Origin: Paragordius varius | Taxonomy: Eukaryota > Nematomorpha | Assembly: GCA_964247055.1 (NCBI GenBank) | Contig: OZ176056.1 | Location: forward strand, 62,001 to 126,000 | DNA length: 64,000 nucleotides | Direction: 5' to 3' | In this document: positions 45,732-59,703 of the stretch, one piece after another | Position numbering within the stretch: the stretch's first letter is position 1 | How the letters are laid out: each line of letters opens with the position of its first letter | The notes under the pieces: model-generated | The model's database searches: none | Told to the model about the DNA's origin: nothing | The model's input: only the letters and a program-made list of their open reading frames with translations | Made by a program: the position numbers and the translations under genes

Positions 45732-48700
45732 GGCTACCTAAAATCCAAATTTGATCAGGTGATGTCACTATAATTTTTTTTGGGTAGCCCTATGGATGTT
45801 CCATCATCATCCCAAATATTTTGGGGATCGGACTATAAATGTAATTTTTATGAATTTTTTAAATATTTAAAAAATTTATTTTATACGATTTTAAAAATAA
45901 AAATGGCTACCTAAAATCCAAATTTGATCAGGTGATGTCACCATAATTTTTTTTGGGTAGCCCTATGGTAGTTCCATCATCATCCCAAATATTTTCGAGA
46001 TCGGAGTATAAATGTATTTTTTATGAATTTTTTAAATATTTAAAAAATTTATTTAATACGATTTTAAAAATAAAAATGGCTACCTAAAATCCAAATTTGA
46101 TCAGGTGATGTCGCCATAATTTTTTTTGCGTAGCCCTATGGTAGTTCTATCATCACCCCAAATATTTTAAGGATCGGACTATAAATGTAATTTTTATGAT
46201 TTTTTTAAATATTTAAAAAATTTATTTTATACGATTTTAAAAATAAAAATGGCTACCTAAAATCCAAATTTGATCAGGTGATGTCACCATAATTTTTTTT
46301 GGGTAGCCCTATGGTAGTTCCATCATCACCCCAAATATTTTCGAGATCGGAGTATAAATGTAATTTTTATGAATTTTTTAAATATTGAAAAAATTTATTT
46401 TATACGATTTTAAAAATAAAAATGGCTACCTAAAATCCAAATTTGATCAGGTGATGTCACCATAATTTTTTTTGGGTAGCCCTATGGTAGTTCCATCATC
46501 ATCCCAAATATTTTCGAGATCGGAGTATAAATGTAATTTTTATGAATTTTTTAAATATTTAAAAAATTTATTTTATACGATTTTAAAAATAAAAATGGCT
46601 ACCTAAAATCCAAATTTGATCAGGTGATGTCACTATAATTTTTTTTGGGTAGCCCTATGGTAGTTCCATCATCACCCCAAATATTTTCGGGATCGGACTA
46701 TAAATGTAATTTTTATGAATTTTTTAAATATTTAAAAAATTTGTTTTATACGATTTTAAAAATAAAAATGGCTACCTAAAATCCAAATTTGATCAGGTGA
46801 TGTCACCATAATTTTTTTTGGGTAGCCCTATGGTAGTTCCATTATCACCCCAAATATTTTCGAGATCGGAGTATAAATGTAATTTTTATGAATTTTTTAA
46901 ATATTTAAAAAATTTATTTTATACGATTTTAAAAATAAAAATGGCTACCTAAAATCCAAATTTGATCAGGTGATGTCGCCATAATTTTTTTTGGGTAGCC
47001 CTATGGTAGTTCCATCATCACCCCAAATATTTTGGGGATCGGACTATAAATGTAATTTTTATGAATTTTTTAAATATTTAAAAAATTTATTTTATACGAT
47101 TTTAAAAATAAAAATGGCTACCTAAAATCCAAATTTGATCAGGTGATGTCACCATGATTTTTTTTGGGTAGCCCTATGGTAGTTCCATCATCACCCCAAA
47201 TATTTTCGAGATCGGAGTATAAATGTAATTTTTATGAATTTTTTAAATATTTAAAAAATTTATTTTATACGATTTTAAAAATAAAAATGGCTACCTAAAA
47301 TCCAAATTTGATCAGGCGATGTCACCATAATTTTTTTGGGTAGCCCTATGGTAGTTCCATCATCACCCCAAATATTTTCGAGATCGGAGTATAAATGTAA
47401 TTTTTATGAATTTTTTAAATATTTAAAAAATTTATTTTATACGATTTTAAAAATAAAAATGGCTACCTAAAATCCAAATTTGATCAGGTGATGTCACCAT
47501 AATTTTTTTTGGGTAGCCCTATGGTAGTTCCATCATCACCCCAAATATTGTCGAGATCGGAGTATAAATGTAATTTTTTTGAATTTTTTTGAATTTTTTA
47601 AATATTTAAAAAATTTATTTAATACGATTTTAAAAATAAAAATGGCTACCTAAAATCCAAATTTGATCAGGTGATGTCACCATAATTTTTTTTGGGTAGC
47701 CCTATGGTAGTTCCATTATCACCCCAAATATTTTCGAGATCGGAGTATAAATGTAATTTTTATGAATTTTTTAAATATTTAAAAAATTTATTTTATACGA
47801 TTTTAAAAATAAAAATGGCTACCTAAAATCCAAATTTGATCAGGTGATGTCACCATAATTTTTTTTGGGTAGCCCTATGGTAGTTCCATCATCAAACCAA
47901 ATATTTTGGGGATCGGACTATAAATGTAATTTTTATGAATTTTTTAAATATTTAAAAAATTTATTTTATACGATTTTAAAAATAAAAATGGCTACCTAAA
48001 ATCCAAATTTGATCAGGTGATGTCACCATATTTTTTTTTGGGTAGCCCTATGGTAGTTCCATCATCACCCCAAATATTTTCGAGATCGGAGTATAAATGT
48101 AATTTTTATGAATTTTTTAAATATTTAAAAAATTTATTTTATACGATTTTAAAAATAAAAATGGCTACCTAAAATCCAAATTTGATCAGGTGATGTCACT
48201 ATAATTTTTTTGGGTAGCCCTATGGTAGTTCCATCATTACCCCAAATATTTTGGGGATCGGACTATAAATGTAATTTTTATGAATTTTTAAAATATTTAA
48301 AAAATTTATTTTATACAATTTTTAAAATAAAAATGGCTACCTAAAATCCAAATTTGATCAGGTGATGTGACCATAATTTTTTTTGGGTAGCCCTATGGTA
48401 GTTCCATCATCACCCCAAATATTTTCGAGATCGGAGTATAAATGTAATTTTTATGAATTTTTTAAATATTTAAAAAATTTATTTTATACGATTTTAAAAA
48501 TAAAAATGGCTACCTAAAATCCAAATTTGATCAGGTGATGTCGCCATAATTTTTTTTGGGTAGCCCTATGGTAGTTCCATCATCACCTCAAATATTGTCG
48601 AGATCGGAGTATAAATGTATTTTTTATGAATTTTTTAAATATTTAAAAAATTTATTTAATACGATTTTAAAAATAAAAATGGCTACCTAAAATCCAAATT

Positions 48701-50755
48701 TGATCAGGTGATGTCGCCATAATTTTTTTTGCGTAGCCCTATGGTAGTTCTATCATCACCCCAAATATTTTAAGGATCGGACTATAAATGTAATTTTTAT
48801 GATTTTTTTAAATATTTAAAAAATTTATTTTATACGATTTTAAAAATAAAAATGGCTACCTAAAATCCAAATTTGATCAGGTGATGTCACCATAATTTTT
48901 TTTGGGTAGCCCTATGGTAGTTCCATCATCACCCCAAATATTTTCGAGATCGGAGTATAAATGTAATTTTTATGAATTTTTTAAATATTGAAAAAATTTA
49001 TTTTATACGATTTTAAAAATAAAAATGGCTACCTAAAATCCAAATTTGATCAGGTGATGTCACCATAATTTTTTTTGGGTAGCCCTATGGTAGTTCCATC
49101 ATCATCCCAAATATTTTCGAGATCGGAGTATAAATGTAATTTTTATGAATTTTTTAAATATTTAAAAAATTTATTTTATACGATTTTAAAAATAAAAATG
49201 GCTACCTAAAATCCAAATTTGATCAGGTGATGTCACTATAATTTTTTTTGGGTAGCCCTATGGTAGTTCCATCATCACCCCAAATATTTTCGGGATCGGA
49301 CTATAAATGTAATTTTTATGAATTTTTTAAATATTTAAAAAATTTGTTTTATACGATTTTAAAAATAAAAATGGCTACCTAAAATCCAAATTTGATCAGG
49401 TGATGTCACCATAATTTTTTTTGGGTAGCCCTATGGTAGTTCCATTATCACCCCAAATATTTTCGAGATCGGAGTATAAATGTAATTTTTATGAATTTTT
49501 TAAATATTTAAAAAATTTATTTTATACGATTTTAAAAATAAAAATGGCTACCTAAAATCCAAATTTGATCAGGTGATGTCGCCATAATTTTTTTTGGGTA
49601 GCCCTATGGTAGTTCCATCATCACCCCAAATATTTTGGGGATCGGACTATAAATGTAATTTTTATGAATTTTTTAAATATTTAAAAAATTTATTTTATAC
49701 GATTTTAAAAATAAAAATGGCTACCTAAAATCCAAATTTGATCAGGTGATGTCACCATAATTTTTTTTGGGTAGCCCTATGGTAGTTCCATCATCACCCC
49801 AAATATTTTCGAGATCGGAGTATAAATGTAATTTTTATGAATTTTTTAAATATTTAAAAAATTTATTTTATACGATTTTAAAAATAAAAATGGCTACCTA
49901 AAATCCAAATTTGATCAGGCGATGTCACCATAATTTTTTTGGGTAGCCCTATGGTAGTTCCATCATCACCCCAAATATTTTCGAGATCGGAGTATAAATG
50001 TAATTTTTATGAATTTTTTAAATATTTAAAAAATTTATTTTATACGATTTTAAAAATAAAAATGGCTACCTAAAATCCAAATTTGATCAGGTGATGTCAC
50101 CATAATTTTTTTTGGGTAGCCCTATGGTAGTTCCATCATCACCCCAAATATTGTCGAGATCGGAGTATAAATGTAATTTTTTTGAATTTTTTAAATATTT
50201 AAAAAATTTATTTAATACGATTTTAAAAATAAAAATGGCTACCTAAAATCCAAATTTGATCAGGTGATGTCACCATGATTTTTTTTGGGTAGCCCTATGG
50301 TAGTTCCATTATCACCCCAAATATTTTCGAGATCGGAGTATAAATGTAATTTTTATGAATTTTTTAAATATTTAAAAAATTTATTTTATACGATTTTAAA
50401 AATAAAAATGGCTACCTAAAATCCAAATTTGATCAGGTGATGTCACCATAATTTTTTTTGGGTAGCCCTATGGTAGTTCCATCATCACCCCAAATATTTT
50501 CGAGATCGGAGTATAAATGTAATTTTTATGAATTTTTTAAATATTTAAAAAATTTATTTTATACGATTTTAAAAATAAAAATGGCTACCTAAAATCCAAA
50601 TTTGATCAGGCGATGTCACCATAATTTTTTTTGGGTAGCCCTATGGTAGTTCCATCATCACCCCAAATATTTTCGAGATCGGACTATAAATGTAATTTTT
50701 ATGAATTTTTTAAATATTTAAAAAATTTATTTTATACGATTTTAAAAATAAAAAT

Positions 50756-53687
50756 GGCTACCTAAAATTATTTGATCAGGTGATGTCACTATAATTTTTT
50801 TGGGTAGCCCTATGGTAGTTCCATCATTACCCCAAATATTTTGGGGATCGGACTATAAATGTAATTTTTATGAATTTTTAAAATATTTAAAAAATTTATT
50901 TTATACGATTTTTAAAATAAAAATGGCTACCTAAAATCCAAATTTGATCAGGTGATGTCACCATAATTTTTTTTGGGTAGCCCTATGGTAGTTCCATCAT
51001 CACCCCAAATATTTTCGAGATCGGAGTATAAATGTAATTTTTATGAATTTTTTAAATATTTAAAAAATTTATTTTATACGATTTTAAAAATAAAAATGGC
51101 TACCTAAAATCCAAATTTGATCAGGTGATGTCGCCATAATTTTTTTTGGGTAGTCCTATGGTAGTTCCATCATCAAACCAAATATTTTGGGGATCGGACT
51201 ATAAATGTAATTTTTATGAATTTTTTAAATATTTAAAAAATTTATTTTATACGATTTTAAAAATAAAAATGGCTACCTAAAATCCAAATTTGATCAGGTG
51301 ATGTCACCATATTTTTTTTTGGGTAGCTCTATGGTAGTTCCATCATCACCCCAAATATTTTCGAGATCGGAGTATAAATGTAATTTTTATGAATTTTTTA
51401 AATATTTAAAAAATTTATTTTATACGATTTTAAAAATAAAAATGGCTACCTAAAATCCAAATTTGATCAGGTGATGTCACCATATTTTTTTTTGGGTAGC
51501 TCTATGGTAGTTCCATCATCACCCCAAATATTTTCGAGATCGGAGTATAAATGTAATTTTTATGAATTTTTTAAATATTTAAAAAATTTATTTTATACGA
51601 TTTTAAAAATAAAAATGGCTACCTAAAATCCAAATTTGATCAGGTGATGTCACCATAATTTTTTTTGGGTAGCCCTATGGTAGTTCCATCATCACCCCAA
51701 ATATTGTCGAGATCGGAGTATAAATGTAATTTTTTTGAATTTTTTAAATATTTAAAAAATTTATTTAATACGATTTTAAAAATAAAAATGGCTACCTAAA
51801 ATCCAAATTTGATCAGGTGATGTCACCATAATTTTTTTTGGGTAGCCCTATGGTAGTTCCATTATCACCCCAAATATTTTCGAGATCGGAGTATAAATGT
51901 AATTTTTATGAATTTTTTAAATATTTAAAAAATTTATTTTATACGATTTTAAAAATAAAAATGGCTACCTAAAATCCAAATTTGATCAGTTGATGTCGCC
52001 ATAATTTTTTTTGGGTAGCCCTATGGTAGTTCCATCATCACCCCAAATATTTTGGGGATCGGACTATAAATGTAATTTTTATGAATTTTTTAAATATTTA
52101 AAAAATTTATTTTATACGATTTTAAAAATAAAAATGGCTACCTAAAATCCAAATTTGATCAGGTGATGTCACCATAATTTTTTTTGGGTTGCCCTATGGT
52201 AGTTCCATCATCACCCCAAATATTGTCGAGATCGGAGTATAAATGTAATTTTTTTGAATTTTTTAAATATTTAAAAAATTTATTTTATACGATTTTAAAA
52301 ATAAAAATGGCTACCTAAAATCCAAATTTGATCAGGTGATGTCACAATTTTTTTTGGGTAGCCCTATGGTAGTTCCATTATCACCCCAAATATTTTCGAG
52401 ATCGGAGTATAAATGTAATTTTTATGAATTTTTTAAATATTTAAAAAATTTATTTTATACGATTTTAAAAATAAAAATGGCTACCTAAAATCCAAATTTG
52501 ATCAGGCGATGTCACCATAATTTTTTTTGGGTAGCCCTATGGTAGTTCCATCATCACCCCAAATATTTTCGAGATCGGAGTATAAATGTAATTTTTATGA
52601 ATTTTTTAAATATTTAAAAAATTTATTTTATACGATTTTAAAAATAAAAATGGCTACCTAAAATCCAAATTTGATCAGGTGATGTCACTATAATTTTTTT
52701 GGGTAGCCCTATGGTAGTTCCATCATTACCCCAAATATTTTGGGGATCGGACTATAAATGTAATTTTTATGAATTTTTAAAATATTTAAAAAATTTATTT
52801 TATACGATTTTTAAAATAAAAATGGCTACCTAAAATCCAAATTTGATCAGGTGATGTCACCATAATTTTTTTTGGGTAGCCCTATGGTAGTTCCATCATC
52901 ACCCCAAATATTTTCGAGATCGGAGTATAAATGTAATTTTTATGAATTTTTTAAATATTTAAAAAATTTATTTTATACGATTTTAAAAATAAAAATGGCT
53001 ACCTAAAATCCAAATTTGATCAGGCGATGTCACCATAATTTTTTTTGGGTAGCCCTATGGTAGTTCCATCATCACGCCAAATATTTTCGAGATCGGAGTA
53101 TAAATGTAATTTTTATGAATTTTTTAAATATTTAAAAAATTTATTTTATACGATTTTAAAAATAAAAATGGCTACCTAAAATCCAAATTTGATCAGGCGA
53201 TGTCACCATAATTTTTTTGGGTAGCCCTATGGTAGTTCCATCATCACCCCAAATATTTTCGAGATCGGAGTATAAATGTAATTTTTATGAATTTTTTAAA
53301 TATTTAAAAAATTTATTTTATACGATTTTAAAAATAAAAATGGCTACCTAAAATCCAAATTTGATCAGGTGATGTCACCATAATTTTTTTTGGGTAGCCC
53401 TATGGTAGTTCCATCATCACCCCAAATATTGTCGAGATCGGAGTATAAATGTGATTTTTTTGAATTTTTTAAATATTTAAAAAATTTATTTAATACGATT
53501 TTAAAAATAAAAATGGCTACCTAAAATCCAAATTTGATCAGGTGATGTCACCATAATTTTTTTTGGGTAGCCCTATGGTAGTTCCATTATCACCCCAAAT
53601 ATTTTCGAGATCGGAGTATAAATGTAATTTTTATGAATTTTTTAAATATTTAAAAAATTTATTTTATACGATTTTAAAAATAAAAAT
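50756..53687. repeat. 21-mer HOR core without tail (17 monomers, 2932 bp)
   Basis: Types: X A S T T G N O; Gt N L Q A L L Gg N. It is the counterpart of the core at 25344-28279. A second T stands where L (GGTAGGTCC) is expected, the X is 3 bp short, and the N at 52309 has lost CAT. After the core comes S N S rather than either known tail. Confidence 0.9.
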
Positions 53688-54897
53688 GGCTACCTAAAAT
53701 CCAAATTTGATCAGGTGATGTCGCCATAATTTTTTTTGGGTAGCCCTATGGTAGTTCCATCATCAAACCAAATATTTTGGGGATCGGACTATAAATGTAA
53801 TTTTTATGAATTTTTTAAATATTTAAAAAATTTATTTTATACGATTTTAAAAATAAAAATGGCTACCTAAAATCCAAATTTGATCAGGTGATGTCACCAT
53901 AATTTTTTTTGGGTAGCCCTATGGTAGTTCCATTATCACCCCAAATATTTTCGAGATCGGAGTATAAATGTAATTTTTATGAATTTTTTAAATATTTAAA
54001 AAATTTATTTTATACGATTTTAAAAATAAAAATGGCTACCTAAAATTCAAATTTGATCAGGTGATGTCGCCATAATTTTTTTTGGGTAGCCCTATGGTAG
54101 TTCCATCATCAAACCAAATATTTTGGGGATCGGACTATAAATGTAATTTTTATGAATTTTTTAAATATTTAAAAAATTTATTTTATACGATTTTAAAAAT
54201 AAAAATGGCTACCTAAAATCCAAATTTGATCAGGTGATGTCACCATATTTTTTTTTGGGTAGCCCTATGGTAGTTCCATCATCACCCCAAATATTTTCGA
54301 GATCGGAGTATAAATGTAATTTTTATGAATTTTTTAAATATTTAAAAAATTTATTTTATACGATTTTAAAAATAAAAATGGCTACCTAAAATCCAAATTT
54401 GATCAGGTGATGTCACCATAATTTTTTTTGGGTAGCCCTATGGTAGTTCCATCATCACCCCAAATATTTTCGAGATCGGAGTATAAATGTAATTTTTATG
54501 AATTTTTTAAATATTTAAAAAATTTATTTTATACGATTTTAAAAATAAAAATGGCTACCTAAAATCCAAATTTGATCAGGCGATGTCACCATAATTTTTT
54601 TTGGGTAGCCCTATGGTAGTTCCATCATCACCCCAAATATTTTCGAGATCGGAGTATAAATGTAATTTTTATGAATTTTTTAAATATTTAAAAAATTTAT
54701 TTTATACGATTTTAAAAATAAAAATGGCTACCTAAAATCCAAATTTGATCAGGCGATGTCACCATAATTTTTTTGGGTAGCCCTATGGTAGTTCCATCAT
54801 CACCCCAAATATTTTCGAGATCGGAGTATAAATGTAATTTTTATGAATTTTTTAAATATTTAAAAAATTTATTTTATACGATTTTAAAAATAAAAAT
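53688..54897. repeat. Seven-monomer block S N S T A L L
   Basis: This block links the end of the second 15-kb segment to the right-hand HOR. S occurs twice (53688, 54034), separated by an N. The second S has AAAATTCAAATTT. The closing L L is like the L L that precedes Gg in the 21-mer core, and Gg follows here too. Confidence 0.85.
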
Positions 54898-56108
54898 GGC
54901 TACCTAAAATCCAAATTTGATCAGGTGATGTCACCATAATTTTTTTTGGGTAGCCCTATGGTAGTTCCATCATCACCCCAAATATTGTCGAGATCGGAGT
55001 ATAAATGTGATTTTTTTGAATTTTTTAAATATTTAAAAAATTTATTTAATACGATTTTAAAAATAAAAATGGCTACCTAAAATCCAAATTTGATCAGGTG
55101 ATGTCACCATAATTTTTTTTGGGTAGCCCTATGGTAGTTCCATTATCACCCCAAATATTTTCGAGATCGGAGTATAAATGTAATTTTTATGAATTTTTTA
55201 AATATTTAAAAAATTTATTTTATACGATTTTAAAAATAAAAATGGCTACCTAAAATCCAAATTTGATCAGGTGATGTCGCCATAATTTTTTTTGGGTAGC
55301 CCTATGGTAGTTCCATTATCACCCCAAATATTTTCGAGATCGGAGTATAAATGTAATTTTTATGAATTTTTTAAATATTTAAAAAATTTATTTTATACGA
55401 TTTTAAAAATAAAAATGGCTACCTAAAATCCAAATTTGATCAGGTGATGTCACCATAATTTTTTTTGGGTAGCCCTATGGTAGTTCCATTATCACCCCAA
55501 ATATTTTCGAGATCGGAGTATAAATGTAATTTTTATGAATTTTTTAAATATTTAAAAAATTTATTTTATACGATTTTAAAAATAAAAATGGCTACCTAAA
55601 ATCCAAATTTGATCAGGTGATGTCGCCAAAATTTTTTTTGGGTAGCCCTATGGTAGTTCCATCATCAAACCAAATATTTTGGGGATCGGACTATAAATGT
55701 AATTTTTATGAATTTTTTAAATATTTAAAAAATTTATTTTATACGATTTTAAAAATAAAAATGGCTACCTAAAATCCAAATTTGATCAGGTGATGTCACC
55801 ATATTTTTTTTTGGGTAGCCCTATGGTAGTTCCATCATCACCCCAAATATTTTCGAGATCGGAGTATAAATGTAATTTTTATGAATTTTTTAAATATTTA
55901 AAAAATTTATTTTATACGATTTTAAAAATAAAAATGGCTACCTAAAATCCAAATTTGATCAGGTGATGTCACCATAATTTTTTTTGGGTAGCCCTATGGT
56001 AGTTCCATCATCACCCCAAATATTTTCGAGATCGGAGTATAAATGTAATTTTTATGAATTTTTTAAATATTTAAAAAATTTATTTTATACGATTTTAAAA
56101 ATAAAAAT

Positions 56109-58009
56109 GGCTACCTAAAATCCAAATTTGATCAGGTGATGTCACTATAATTTTTTTGGGTAGCCCTATGGTAGTTCCATCATTACCCCAAATATTTTGG
56201 GGATCGGACTATAAATGTAATTTTTATGAATTTTTAAAATATTTAAAAAATTTATTTTATACGATTTTTAAAATAAAAATGGCTACCTAAAATCCAAATT
56301 TGATCAGGTGATGTGACCATAATTTTTTTTGGGTAGCCCTATGGTAGTTCCATCATCACCCCAAATATTTTCGAGATCGGAGTATAAATGTAATTTTTAT
56401 GAATTTTTTAAATATTTAAAAAATTTATTTTATACGATTTTAAAAATAAAAATGGCTACCTAAAATCCAAATTTGATCAGGCGATGTCACCATAATTTTT
56501 TTTGGGTAGCCCTATGGTAGTTCCATCATCACCCCAAATATTTTCGAGATCGGAGTATAAATGTAATTTTTATGAATTTTTTAAATATTTAAAAAATTTA
56601 TTTTATACGATTTTAAAAATAAAAATGGCTACCTAAAATCCAAATTTGATCAGGTGATGTCACTATAATTTTTTTGGGTAGCCCTATGGTAGTTCCATCA
56701 TTACCCCAAATATTTTGGGGATCGGACTATAAATGTAATTTTTATGAATTTTTAAAATATTTAAAAAATTTATTTTATACGATTTTTAAAATAAAAATGG
56801 CTACCTAAAATCCAAATTTGATCAGGTGATGTCGCCATAATTTTTTTTGGGTAGCCCTATGGTAGTTCCATCATCACCCCAAATACTTTGGGGATCGGAC
56901 TATAAATGTAATTTTTATGAATTTTTTAAATATTTAAAAAATTTATTTTATACGATTTTAAAAATAAAAATGGCTACCTAAAATCCAAATATGATCAGGT
57001 GATGTCACCATTATTTTTTTTGGGTAGCCCTATGGTAGTTCCATCATCACCCCAAATATTGTCGAGATCGGAGTATAAATGTAATTTTTTTGAATTTTTT
57101 AAATATTTAAAAAATTTATTTAATACGATTTTAAAAATAAAAATGGCTACCTAAAATCCAAATTTGATCAGGTGATGTCACCATAATTTTTTTTGGGTAG
57201 CCCTATGGTAGTTCCATTATCACCCCAAATATTTTCGAGATCGGAGTATAAATGTAATTTTTATGAATTTTTTAAATATTTAAAAAATTTATTTTATACG
57301 ATTTTAAAAATAAAAATGGCTACCTAAAATCCAAATTTGATCAGGTGATGTCGCCATAATTTTTTTTGGGTAGCCCTATGGTAGTTCCATCATCACCTCA
57401 AATATTGTCGAGATCGGAGTATAAATGTAATTTTTATGAATTTTTTAAATATTTAAAAAATTTATTTTATACGATTTTAAAAATAAAAATGGCTACCTAA
57501 AATCCAAATTTGATCAGGTGATGTCGCCATAATTTTTTTTGGGTAGCCCTATGGTAGTTCCATCATCACCCCAAATATTTTGGGGATCGGACTATAAATG
57601 TAATTTTTATGAATTTTTTAAATATTTAAAAAATTTATTTTATACGATTTTAAAAATAAAAATGGCTACCTAAAATCCAAATTTGATCAGGTGATGTCAC
57701 TATAATTTTTTTTGGGTAGCCCTATGGTAGTTCCATCATCACCCCAAATATTTTGGGGATCGGACTATAAATGTAATTTTTATGAATTTTTTAAATATTT
57801 AAAAAATTTATTTTATACGATTTTAAAAATAAAAATGGCTACCTAAAATCCAAATTTGATCAGGTGATGTCACCATAATTTTTTTTGGGTAGCCCTATGG
57901 TAGTTCCATCATCACCCCAAATATTTTCGAGATCGGAGTATAAATGTAATTTTTATGAATTTTTTAAATATTTAAAAAATTTATTTTATACGATTTTAAA
58001 AATAAAAAT
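56109..58009. repeat. Right-hand 11-monomer sub-repeat, copy 1
   Basis: Types Q U L Q C D/G; N W P K A, 1901 bp. The next 11 monomers start again with Q U L Q C and share N W P and K marks. This 11-mer is unrelated in composition to the J H I-based 11-mer at 14961. Confidence 0.85.
56972..57144. repeat. D/G hybrid monomer
   Basis: It starts as D (AAATATGATC, CACCATTATT) and ends as G (TTGTCGAG, TTTTTTTGAA, TTATTTAATACG). At 58843-59184 the same neighbourhood has a complete D followed by a complete G. The hybrid is what a crossover between those two neighbours would leave, one monomer shorter. A second hybrid copy is at 62297. Confidence 0.9.
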
Positions 58010-58175
58010 GGCTACCTAAAATCCAAATTTGATCAGGTGATGTCACTATAATTTTTTTGGGTAGCCCTATGGTAGTTCCATCATTACCCCAAATATTTTG
58101 GGGATCGGACTATAAATGTAATTTTTATGAATTTTTAAAATATTTAAAAAATTATACGATTTTTAAAATAAAAAT
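58010..58175. repeat. 166-bp Q monomer with 6-bp deletion
   Basis: AAAAAATTATACG replaces AAAAAATTTATTTTATACG, a loss of 6 bp in the AT-rich half. The HOR counterpart at 63335 is intact, so the loss is private to this copy. Confidence 0.9.
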
Positions 58176-58693
58176 GGCTACCTAAAATCCAAATTTGATC
58201 AGGTGATGTGACCATAATTTTTTTTGGGTAGCCCTATGGTACTTCCATCATCACCCCAAATATTTTCGAGATCGGAGTATAAATGTAATTTTTATGAATT
58301 TTTTAAATATTTAAAAAATTTATTTTATACGATTTTAAAAATAAAAATGGCTACCTAAAATCCAAATTTGATCAGGCGATGTCACCATAATTTTTTTTGG
58401 GTAGCCCTATGGTAGTTCCATCATCACCCCAAATATTTTCGAGATCGGAGTATAAATGTAATTTTTATGAATTTTTTAAATATTTAAAAAATTTATTTTA
58501 TACGATTTTAAAAATAAAAATGGCTACCTAAAATCCAAATTTGATCAGGTGATGTCACTATAATTTTTTTGGGTAGCCCTATGGTAGTTCCATCATTACC
58601 CCAAATATTTTGGGGATCGGACTATAAATGTAATTTTTATGAATTTTTAAAATATTTAAAAAATTTATTTTATACGATTTTTAAAATAAAAAT

Positions 58694-59011
58694 GGCTACC
58701 TAAAATCCAAATTTGATCAGGTGATGTCGCCATAATTTTTTTTGGGTAGCCCTATGGTAGTTCCATCATCACCCCAAATACTTTGGGGATCGGACTATAT
58801 ATGTAATTTTTATGAATTTTTTAAATATTTAAAAAATTTATTACCTAAAATCCAAATATGATCAGGTGATGTCACCATTATTTTTTTTGGGTAGCCCTAT
58901 GGTAGTTCCATCATCACCCCAAATATTTTCGAGATTGGAGTATAAATGTAATTTTTATGAATTTTTTAAATATTTAAAAAATTTATTTTATACGATTTTA
59001 AAAATAAAAAT
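58694..59011. repeat. C and D monomers fused by a 28-bp deletion
   Basis: C (58694) runs to AAAAAATTTATT at 58842 and then continues at ACCTAAAATCC of D, losing 28 bp that include TATACGATTTT, AATAAAAAT and GGCT. This removes the left arm start of D's outer dyad. C also has TATATATG in place of TATAAATG, and D has GAGATTGGAG. C-D pairs elsewhere are intact. Confidence 0.9.
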
Positions 59012-59703
59012 GGCTACCTAAAATCCAAATTTGATCAGATGATGTCACCATAATTTTTTTTGGGTAGCCCTATGGTAGTTCCATCATCACCCCAAATATT
59101 GTCGAGATCGGAGTATAAATGTAATTTTTTTGAATTTTTTAAATATTTAAAAAATTTATTTAATACGATTTTAAAAATAAAAATGGCTACCTAAAATCCA
59201 AATTTGATCAGGTGATGTCACCATAATTTTTTTTGGGTAGCCCTATGGTAGTTCCATTATCACCCCAAATATTTTCGAGATCGGAGTATAAATGTAATTT
59301 TTATGAATTTTTTAAATATTTAAAAAATTTATTTTATACGATTTTAAAAATAAAAATGGCTACCTAAAATCCAAATTTGATCAGGTGATGTCGCCATAAT
59401 TTTTTTTGGGTAGCCCTATGGTAGTTCCATCATCACCTCAAATATTGTCGAGATCGGAGTATAAATGTAATTTTTATGAATTTTTTAAATATTTAAAAAA
59501 TTTATTTTATACGATTTTAAAAATAAAAATGGCTACCTAAAATCCAAATTTGATCAGGTGATGTCGCCATAATTTTTTTTGGGTAGCCCTATGGTAGTTC
59601 CATCATCACCCCAAATATTTTGGGGATCGGACTATAAATGTAATTTTTATGAATTTTTTAAATATTTAAAAAATTTATTTTATACGATTTTAAAAATAAA
59701 AAT

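Larger units (their letters stand above)
38995..53687. repeat. 15-kb segment, copy 2 of 2 (85 monomers)
   Basis: Counterpart of 13410-28279. Differences seen: 2 extra monomers at 45387-45731, absence of the 3 monomers corresponding to 22579-23096, loss of 1 bp near 39998, GGGTTGCTC at 42325 region, TTTCTTTT near 44391, TACAATTT near 48316, a 3-bp deletion in the N at 52309, a 3-bp shorter X at 50756, and T in place of L at 51444. At the left it is contiguous with the 21-mer HOR series. At 53688 homology ends. Confidence 0.9.

Noticed and set aside
58843-59011. Boundary with non-satellite DNA at the 28-bp deletion
   Set aside because: Both sides are ordinary satellite; the break is a simple internal deletion joining C to D.
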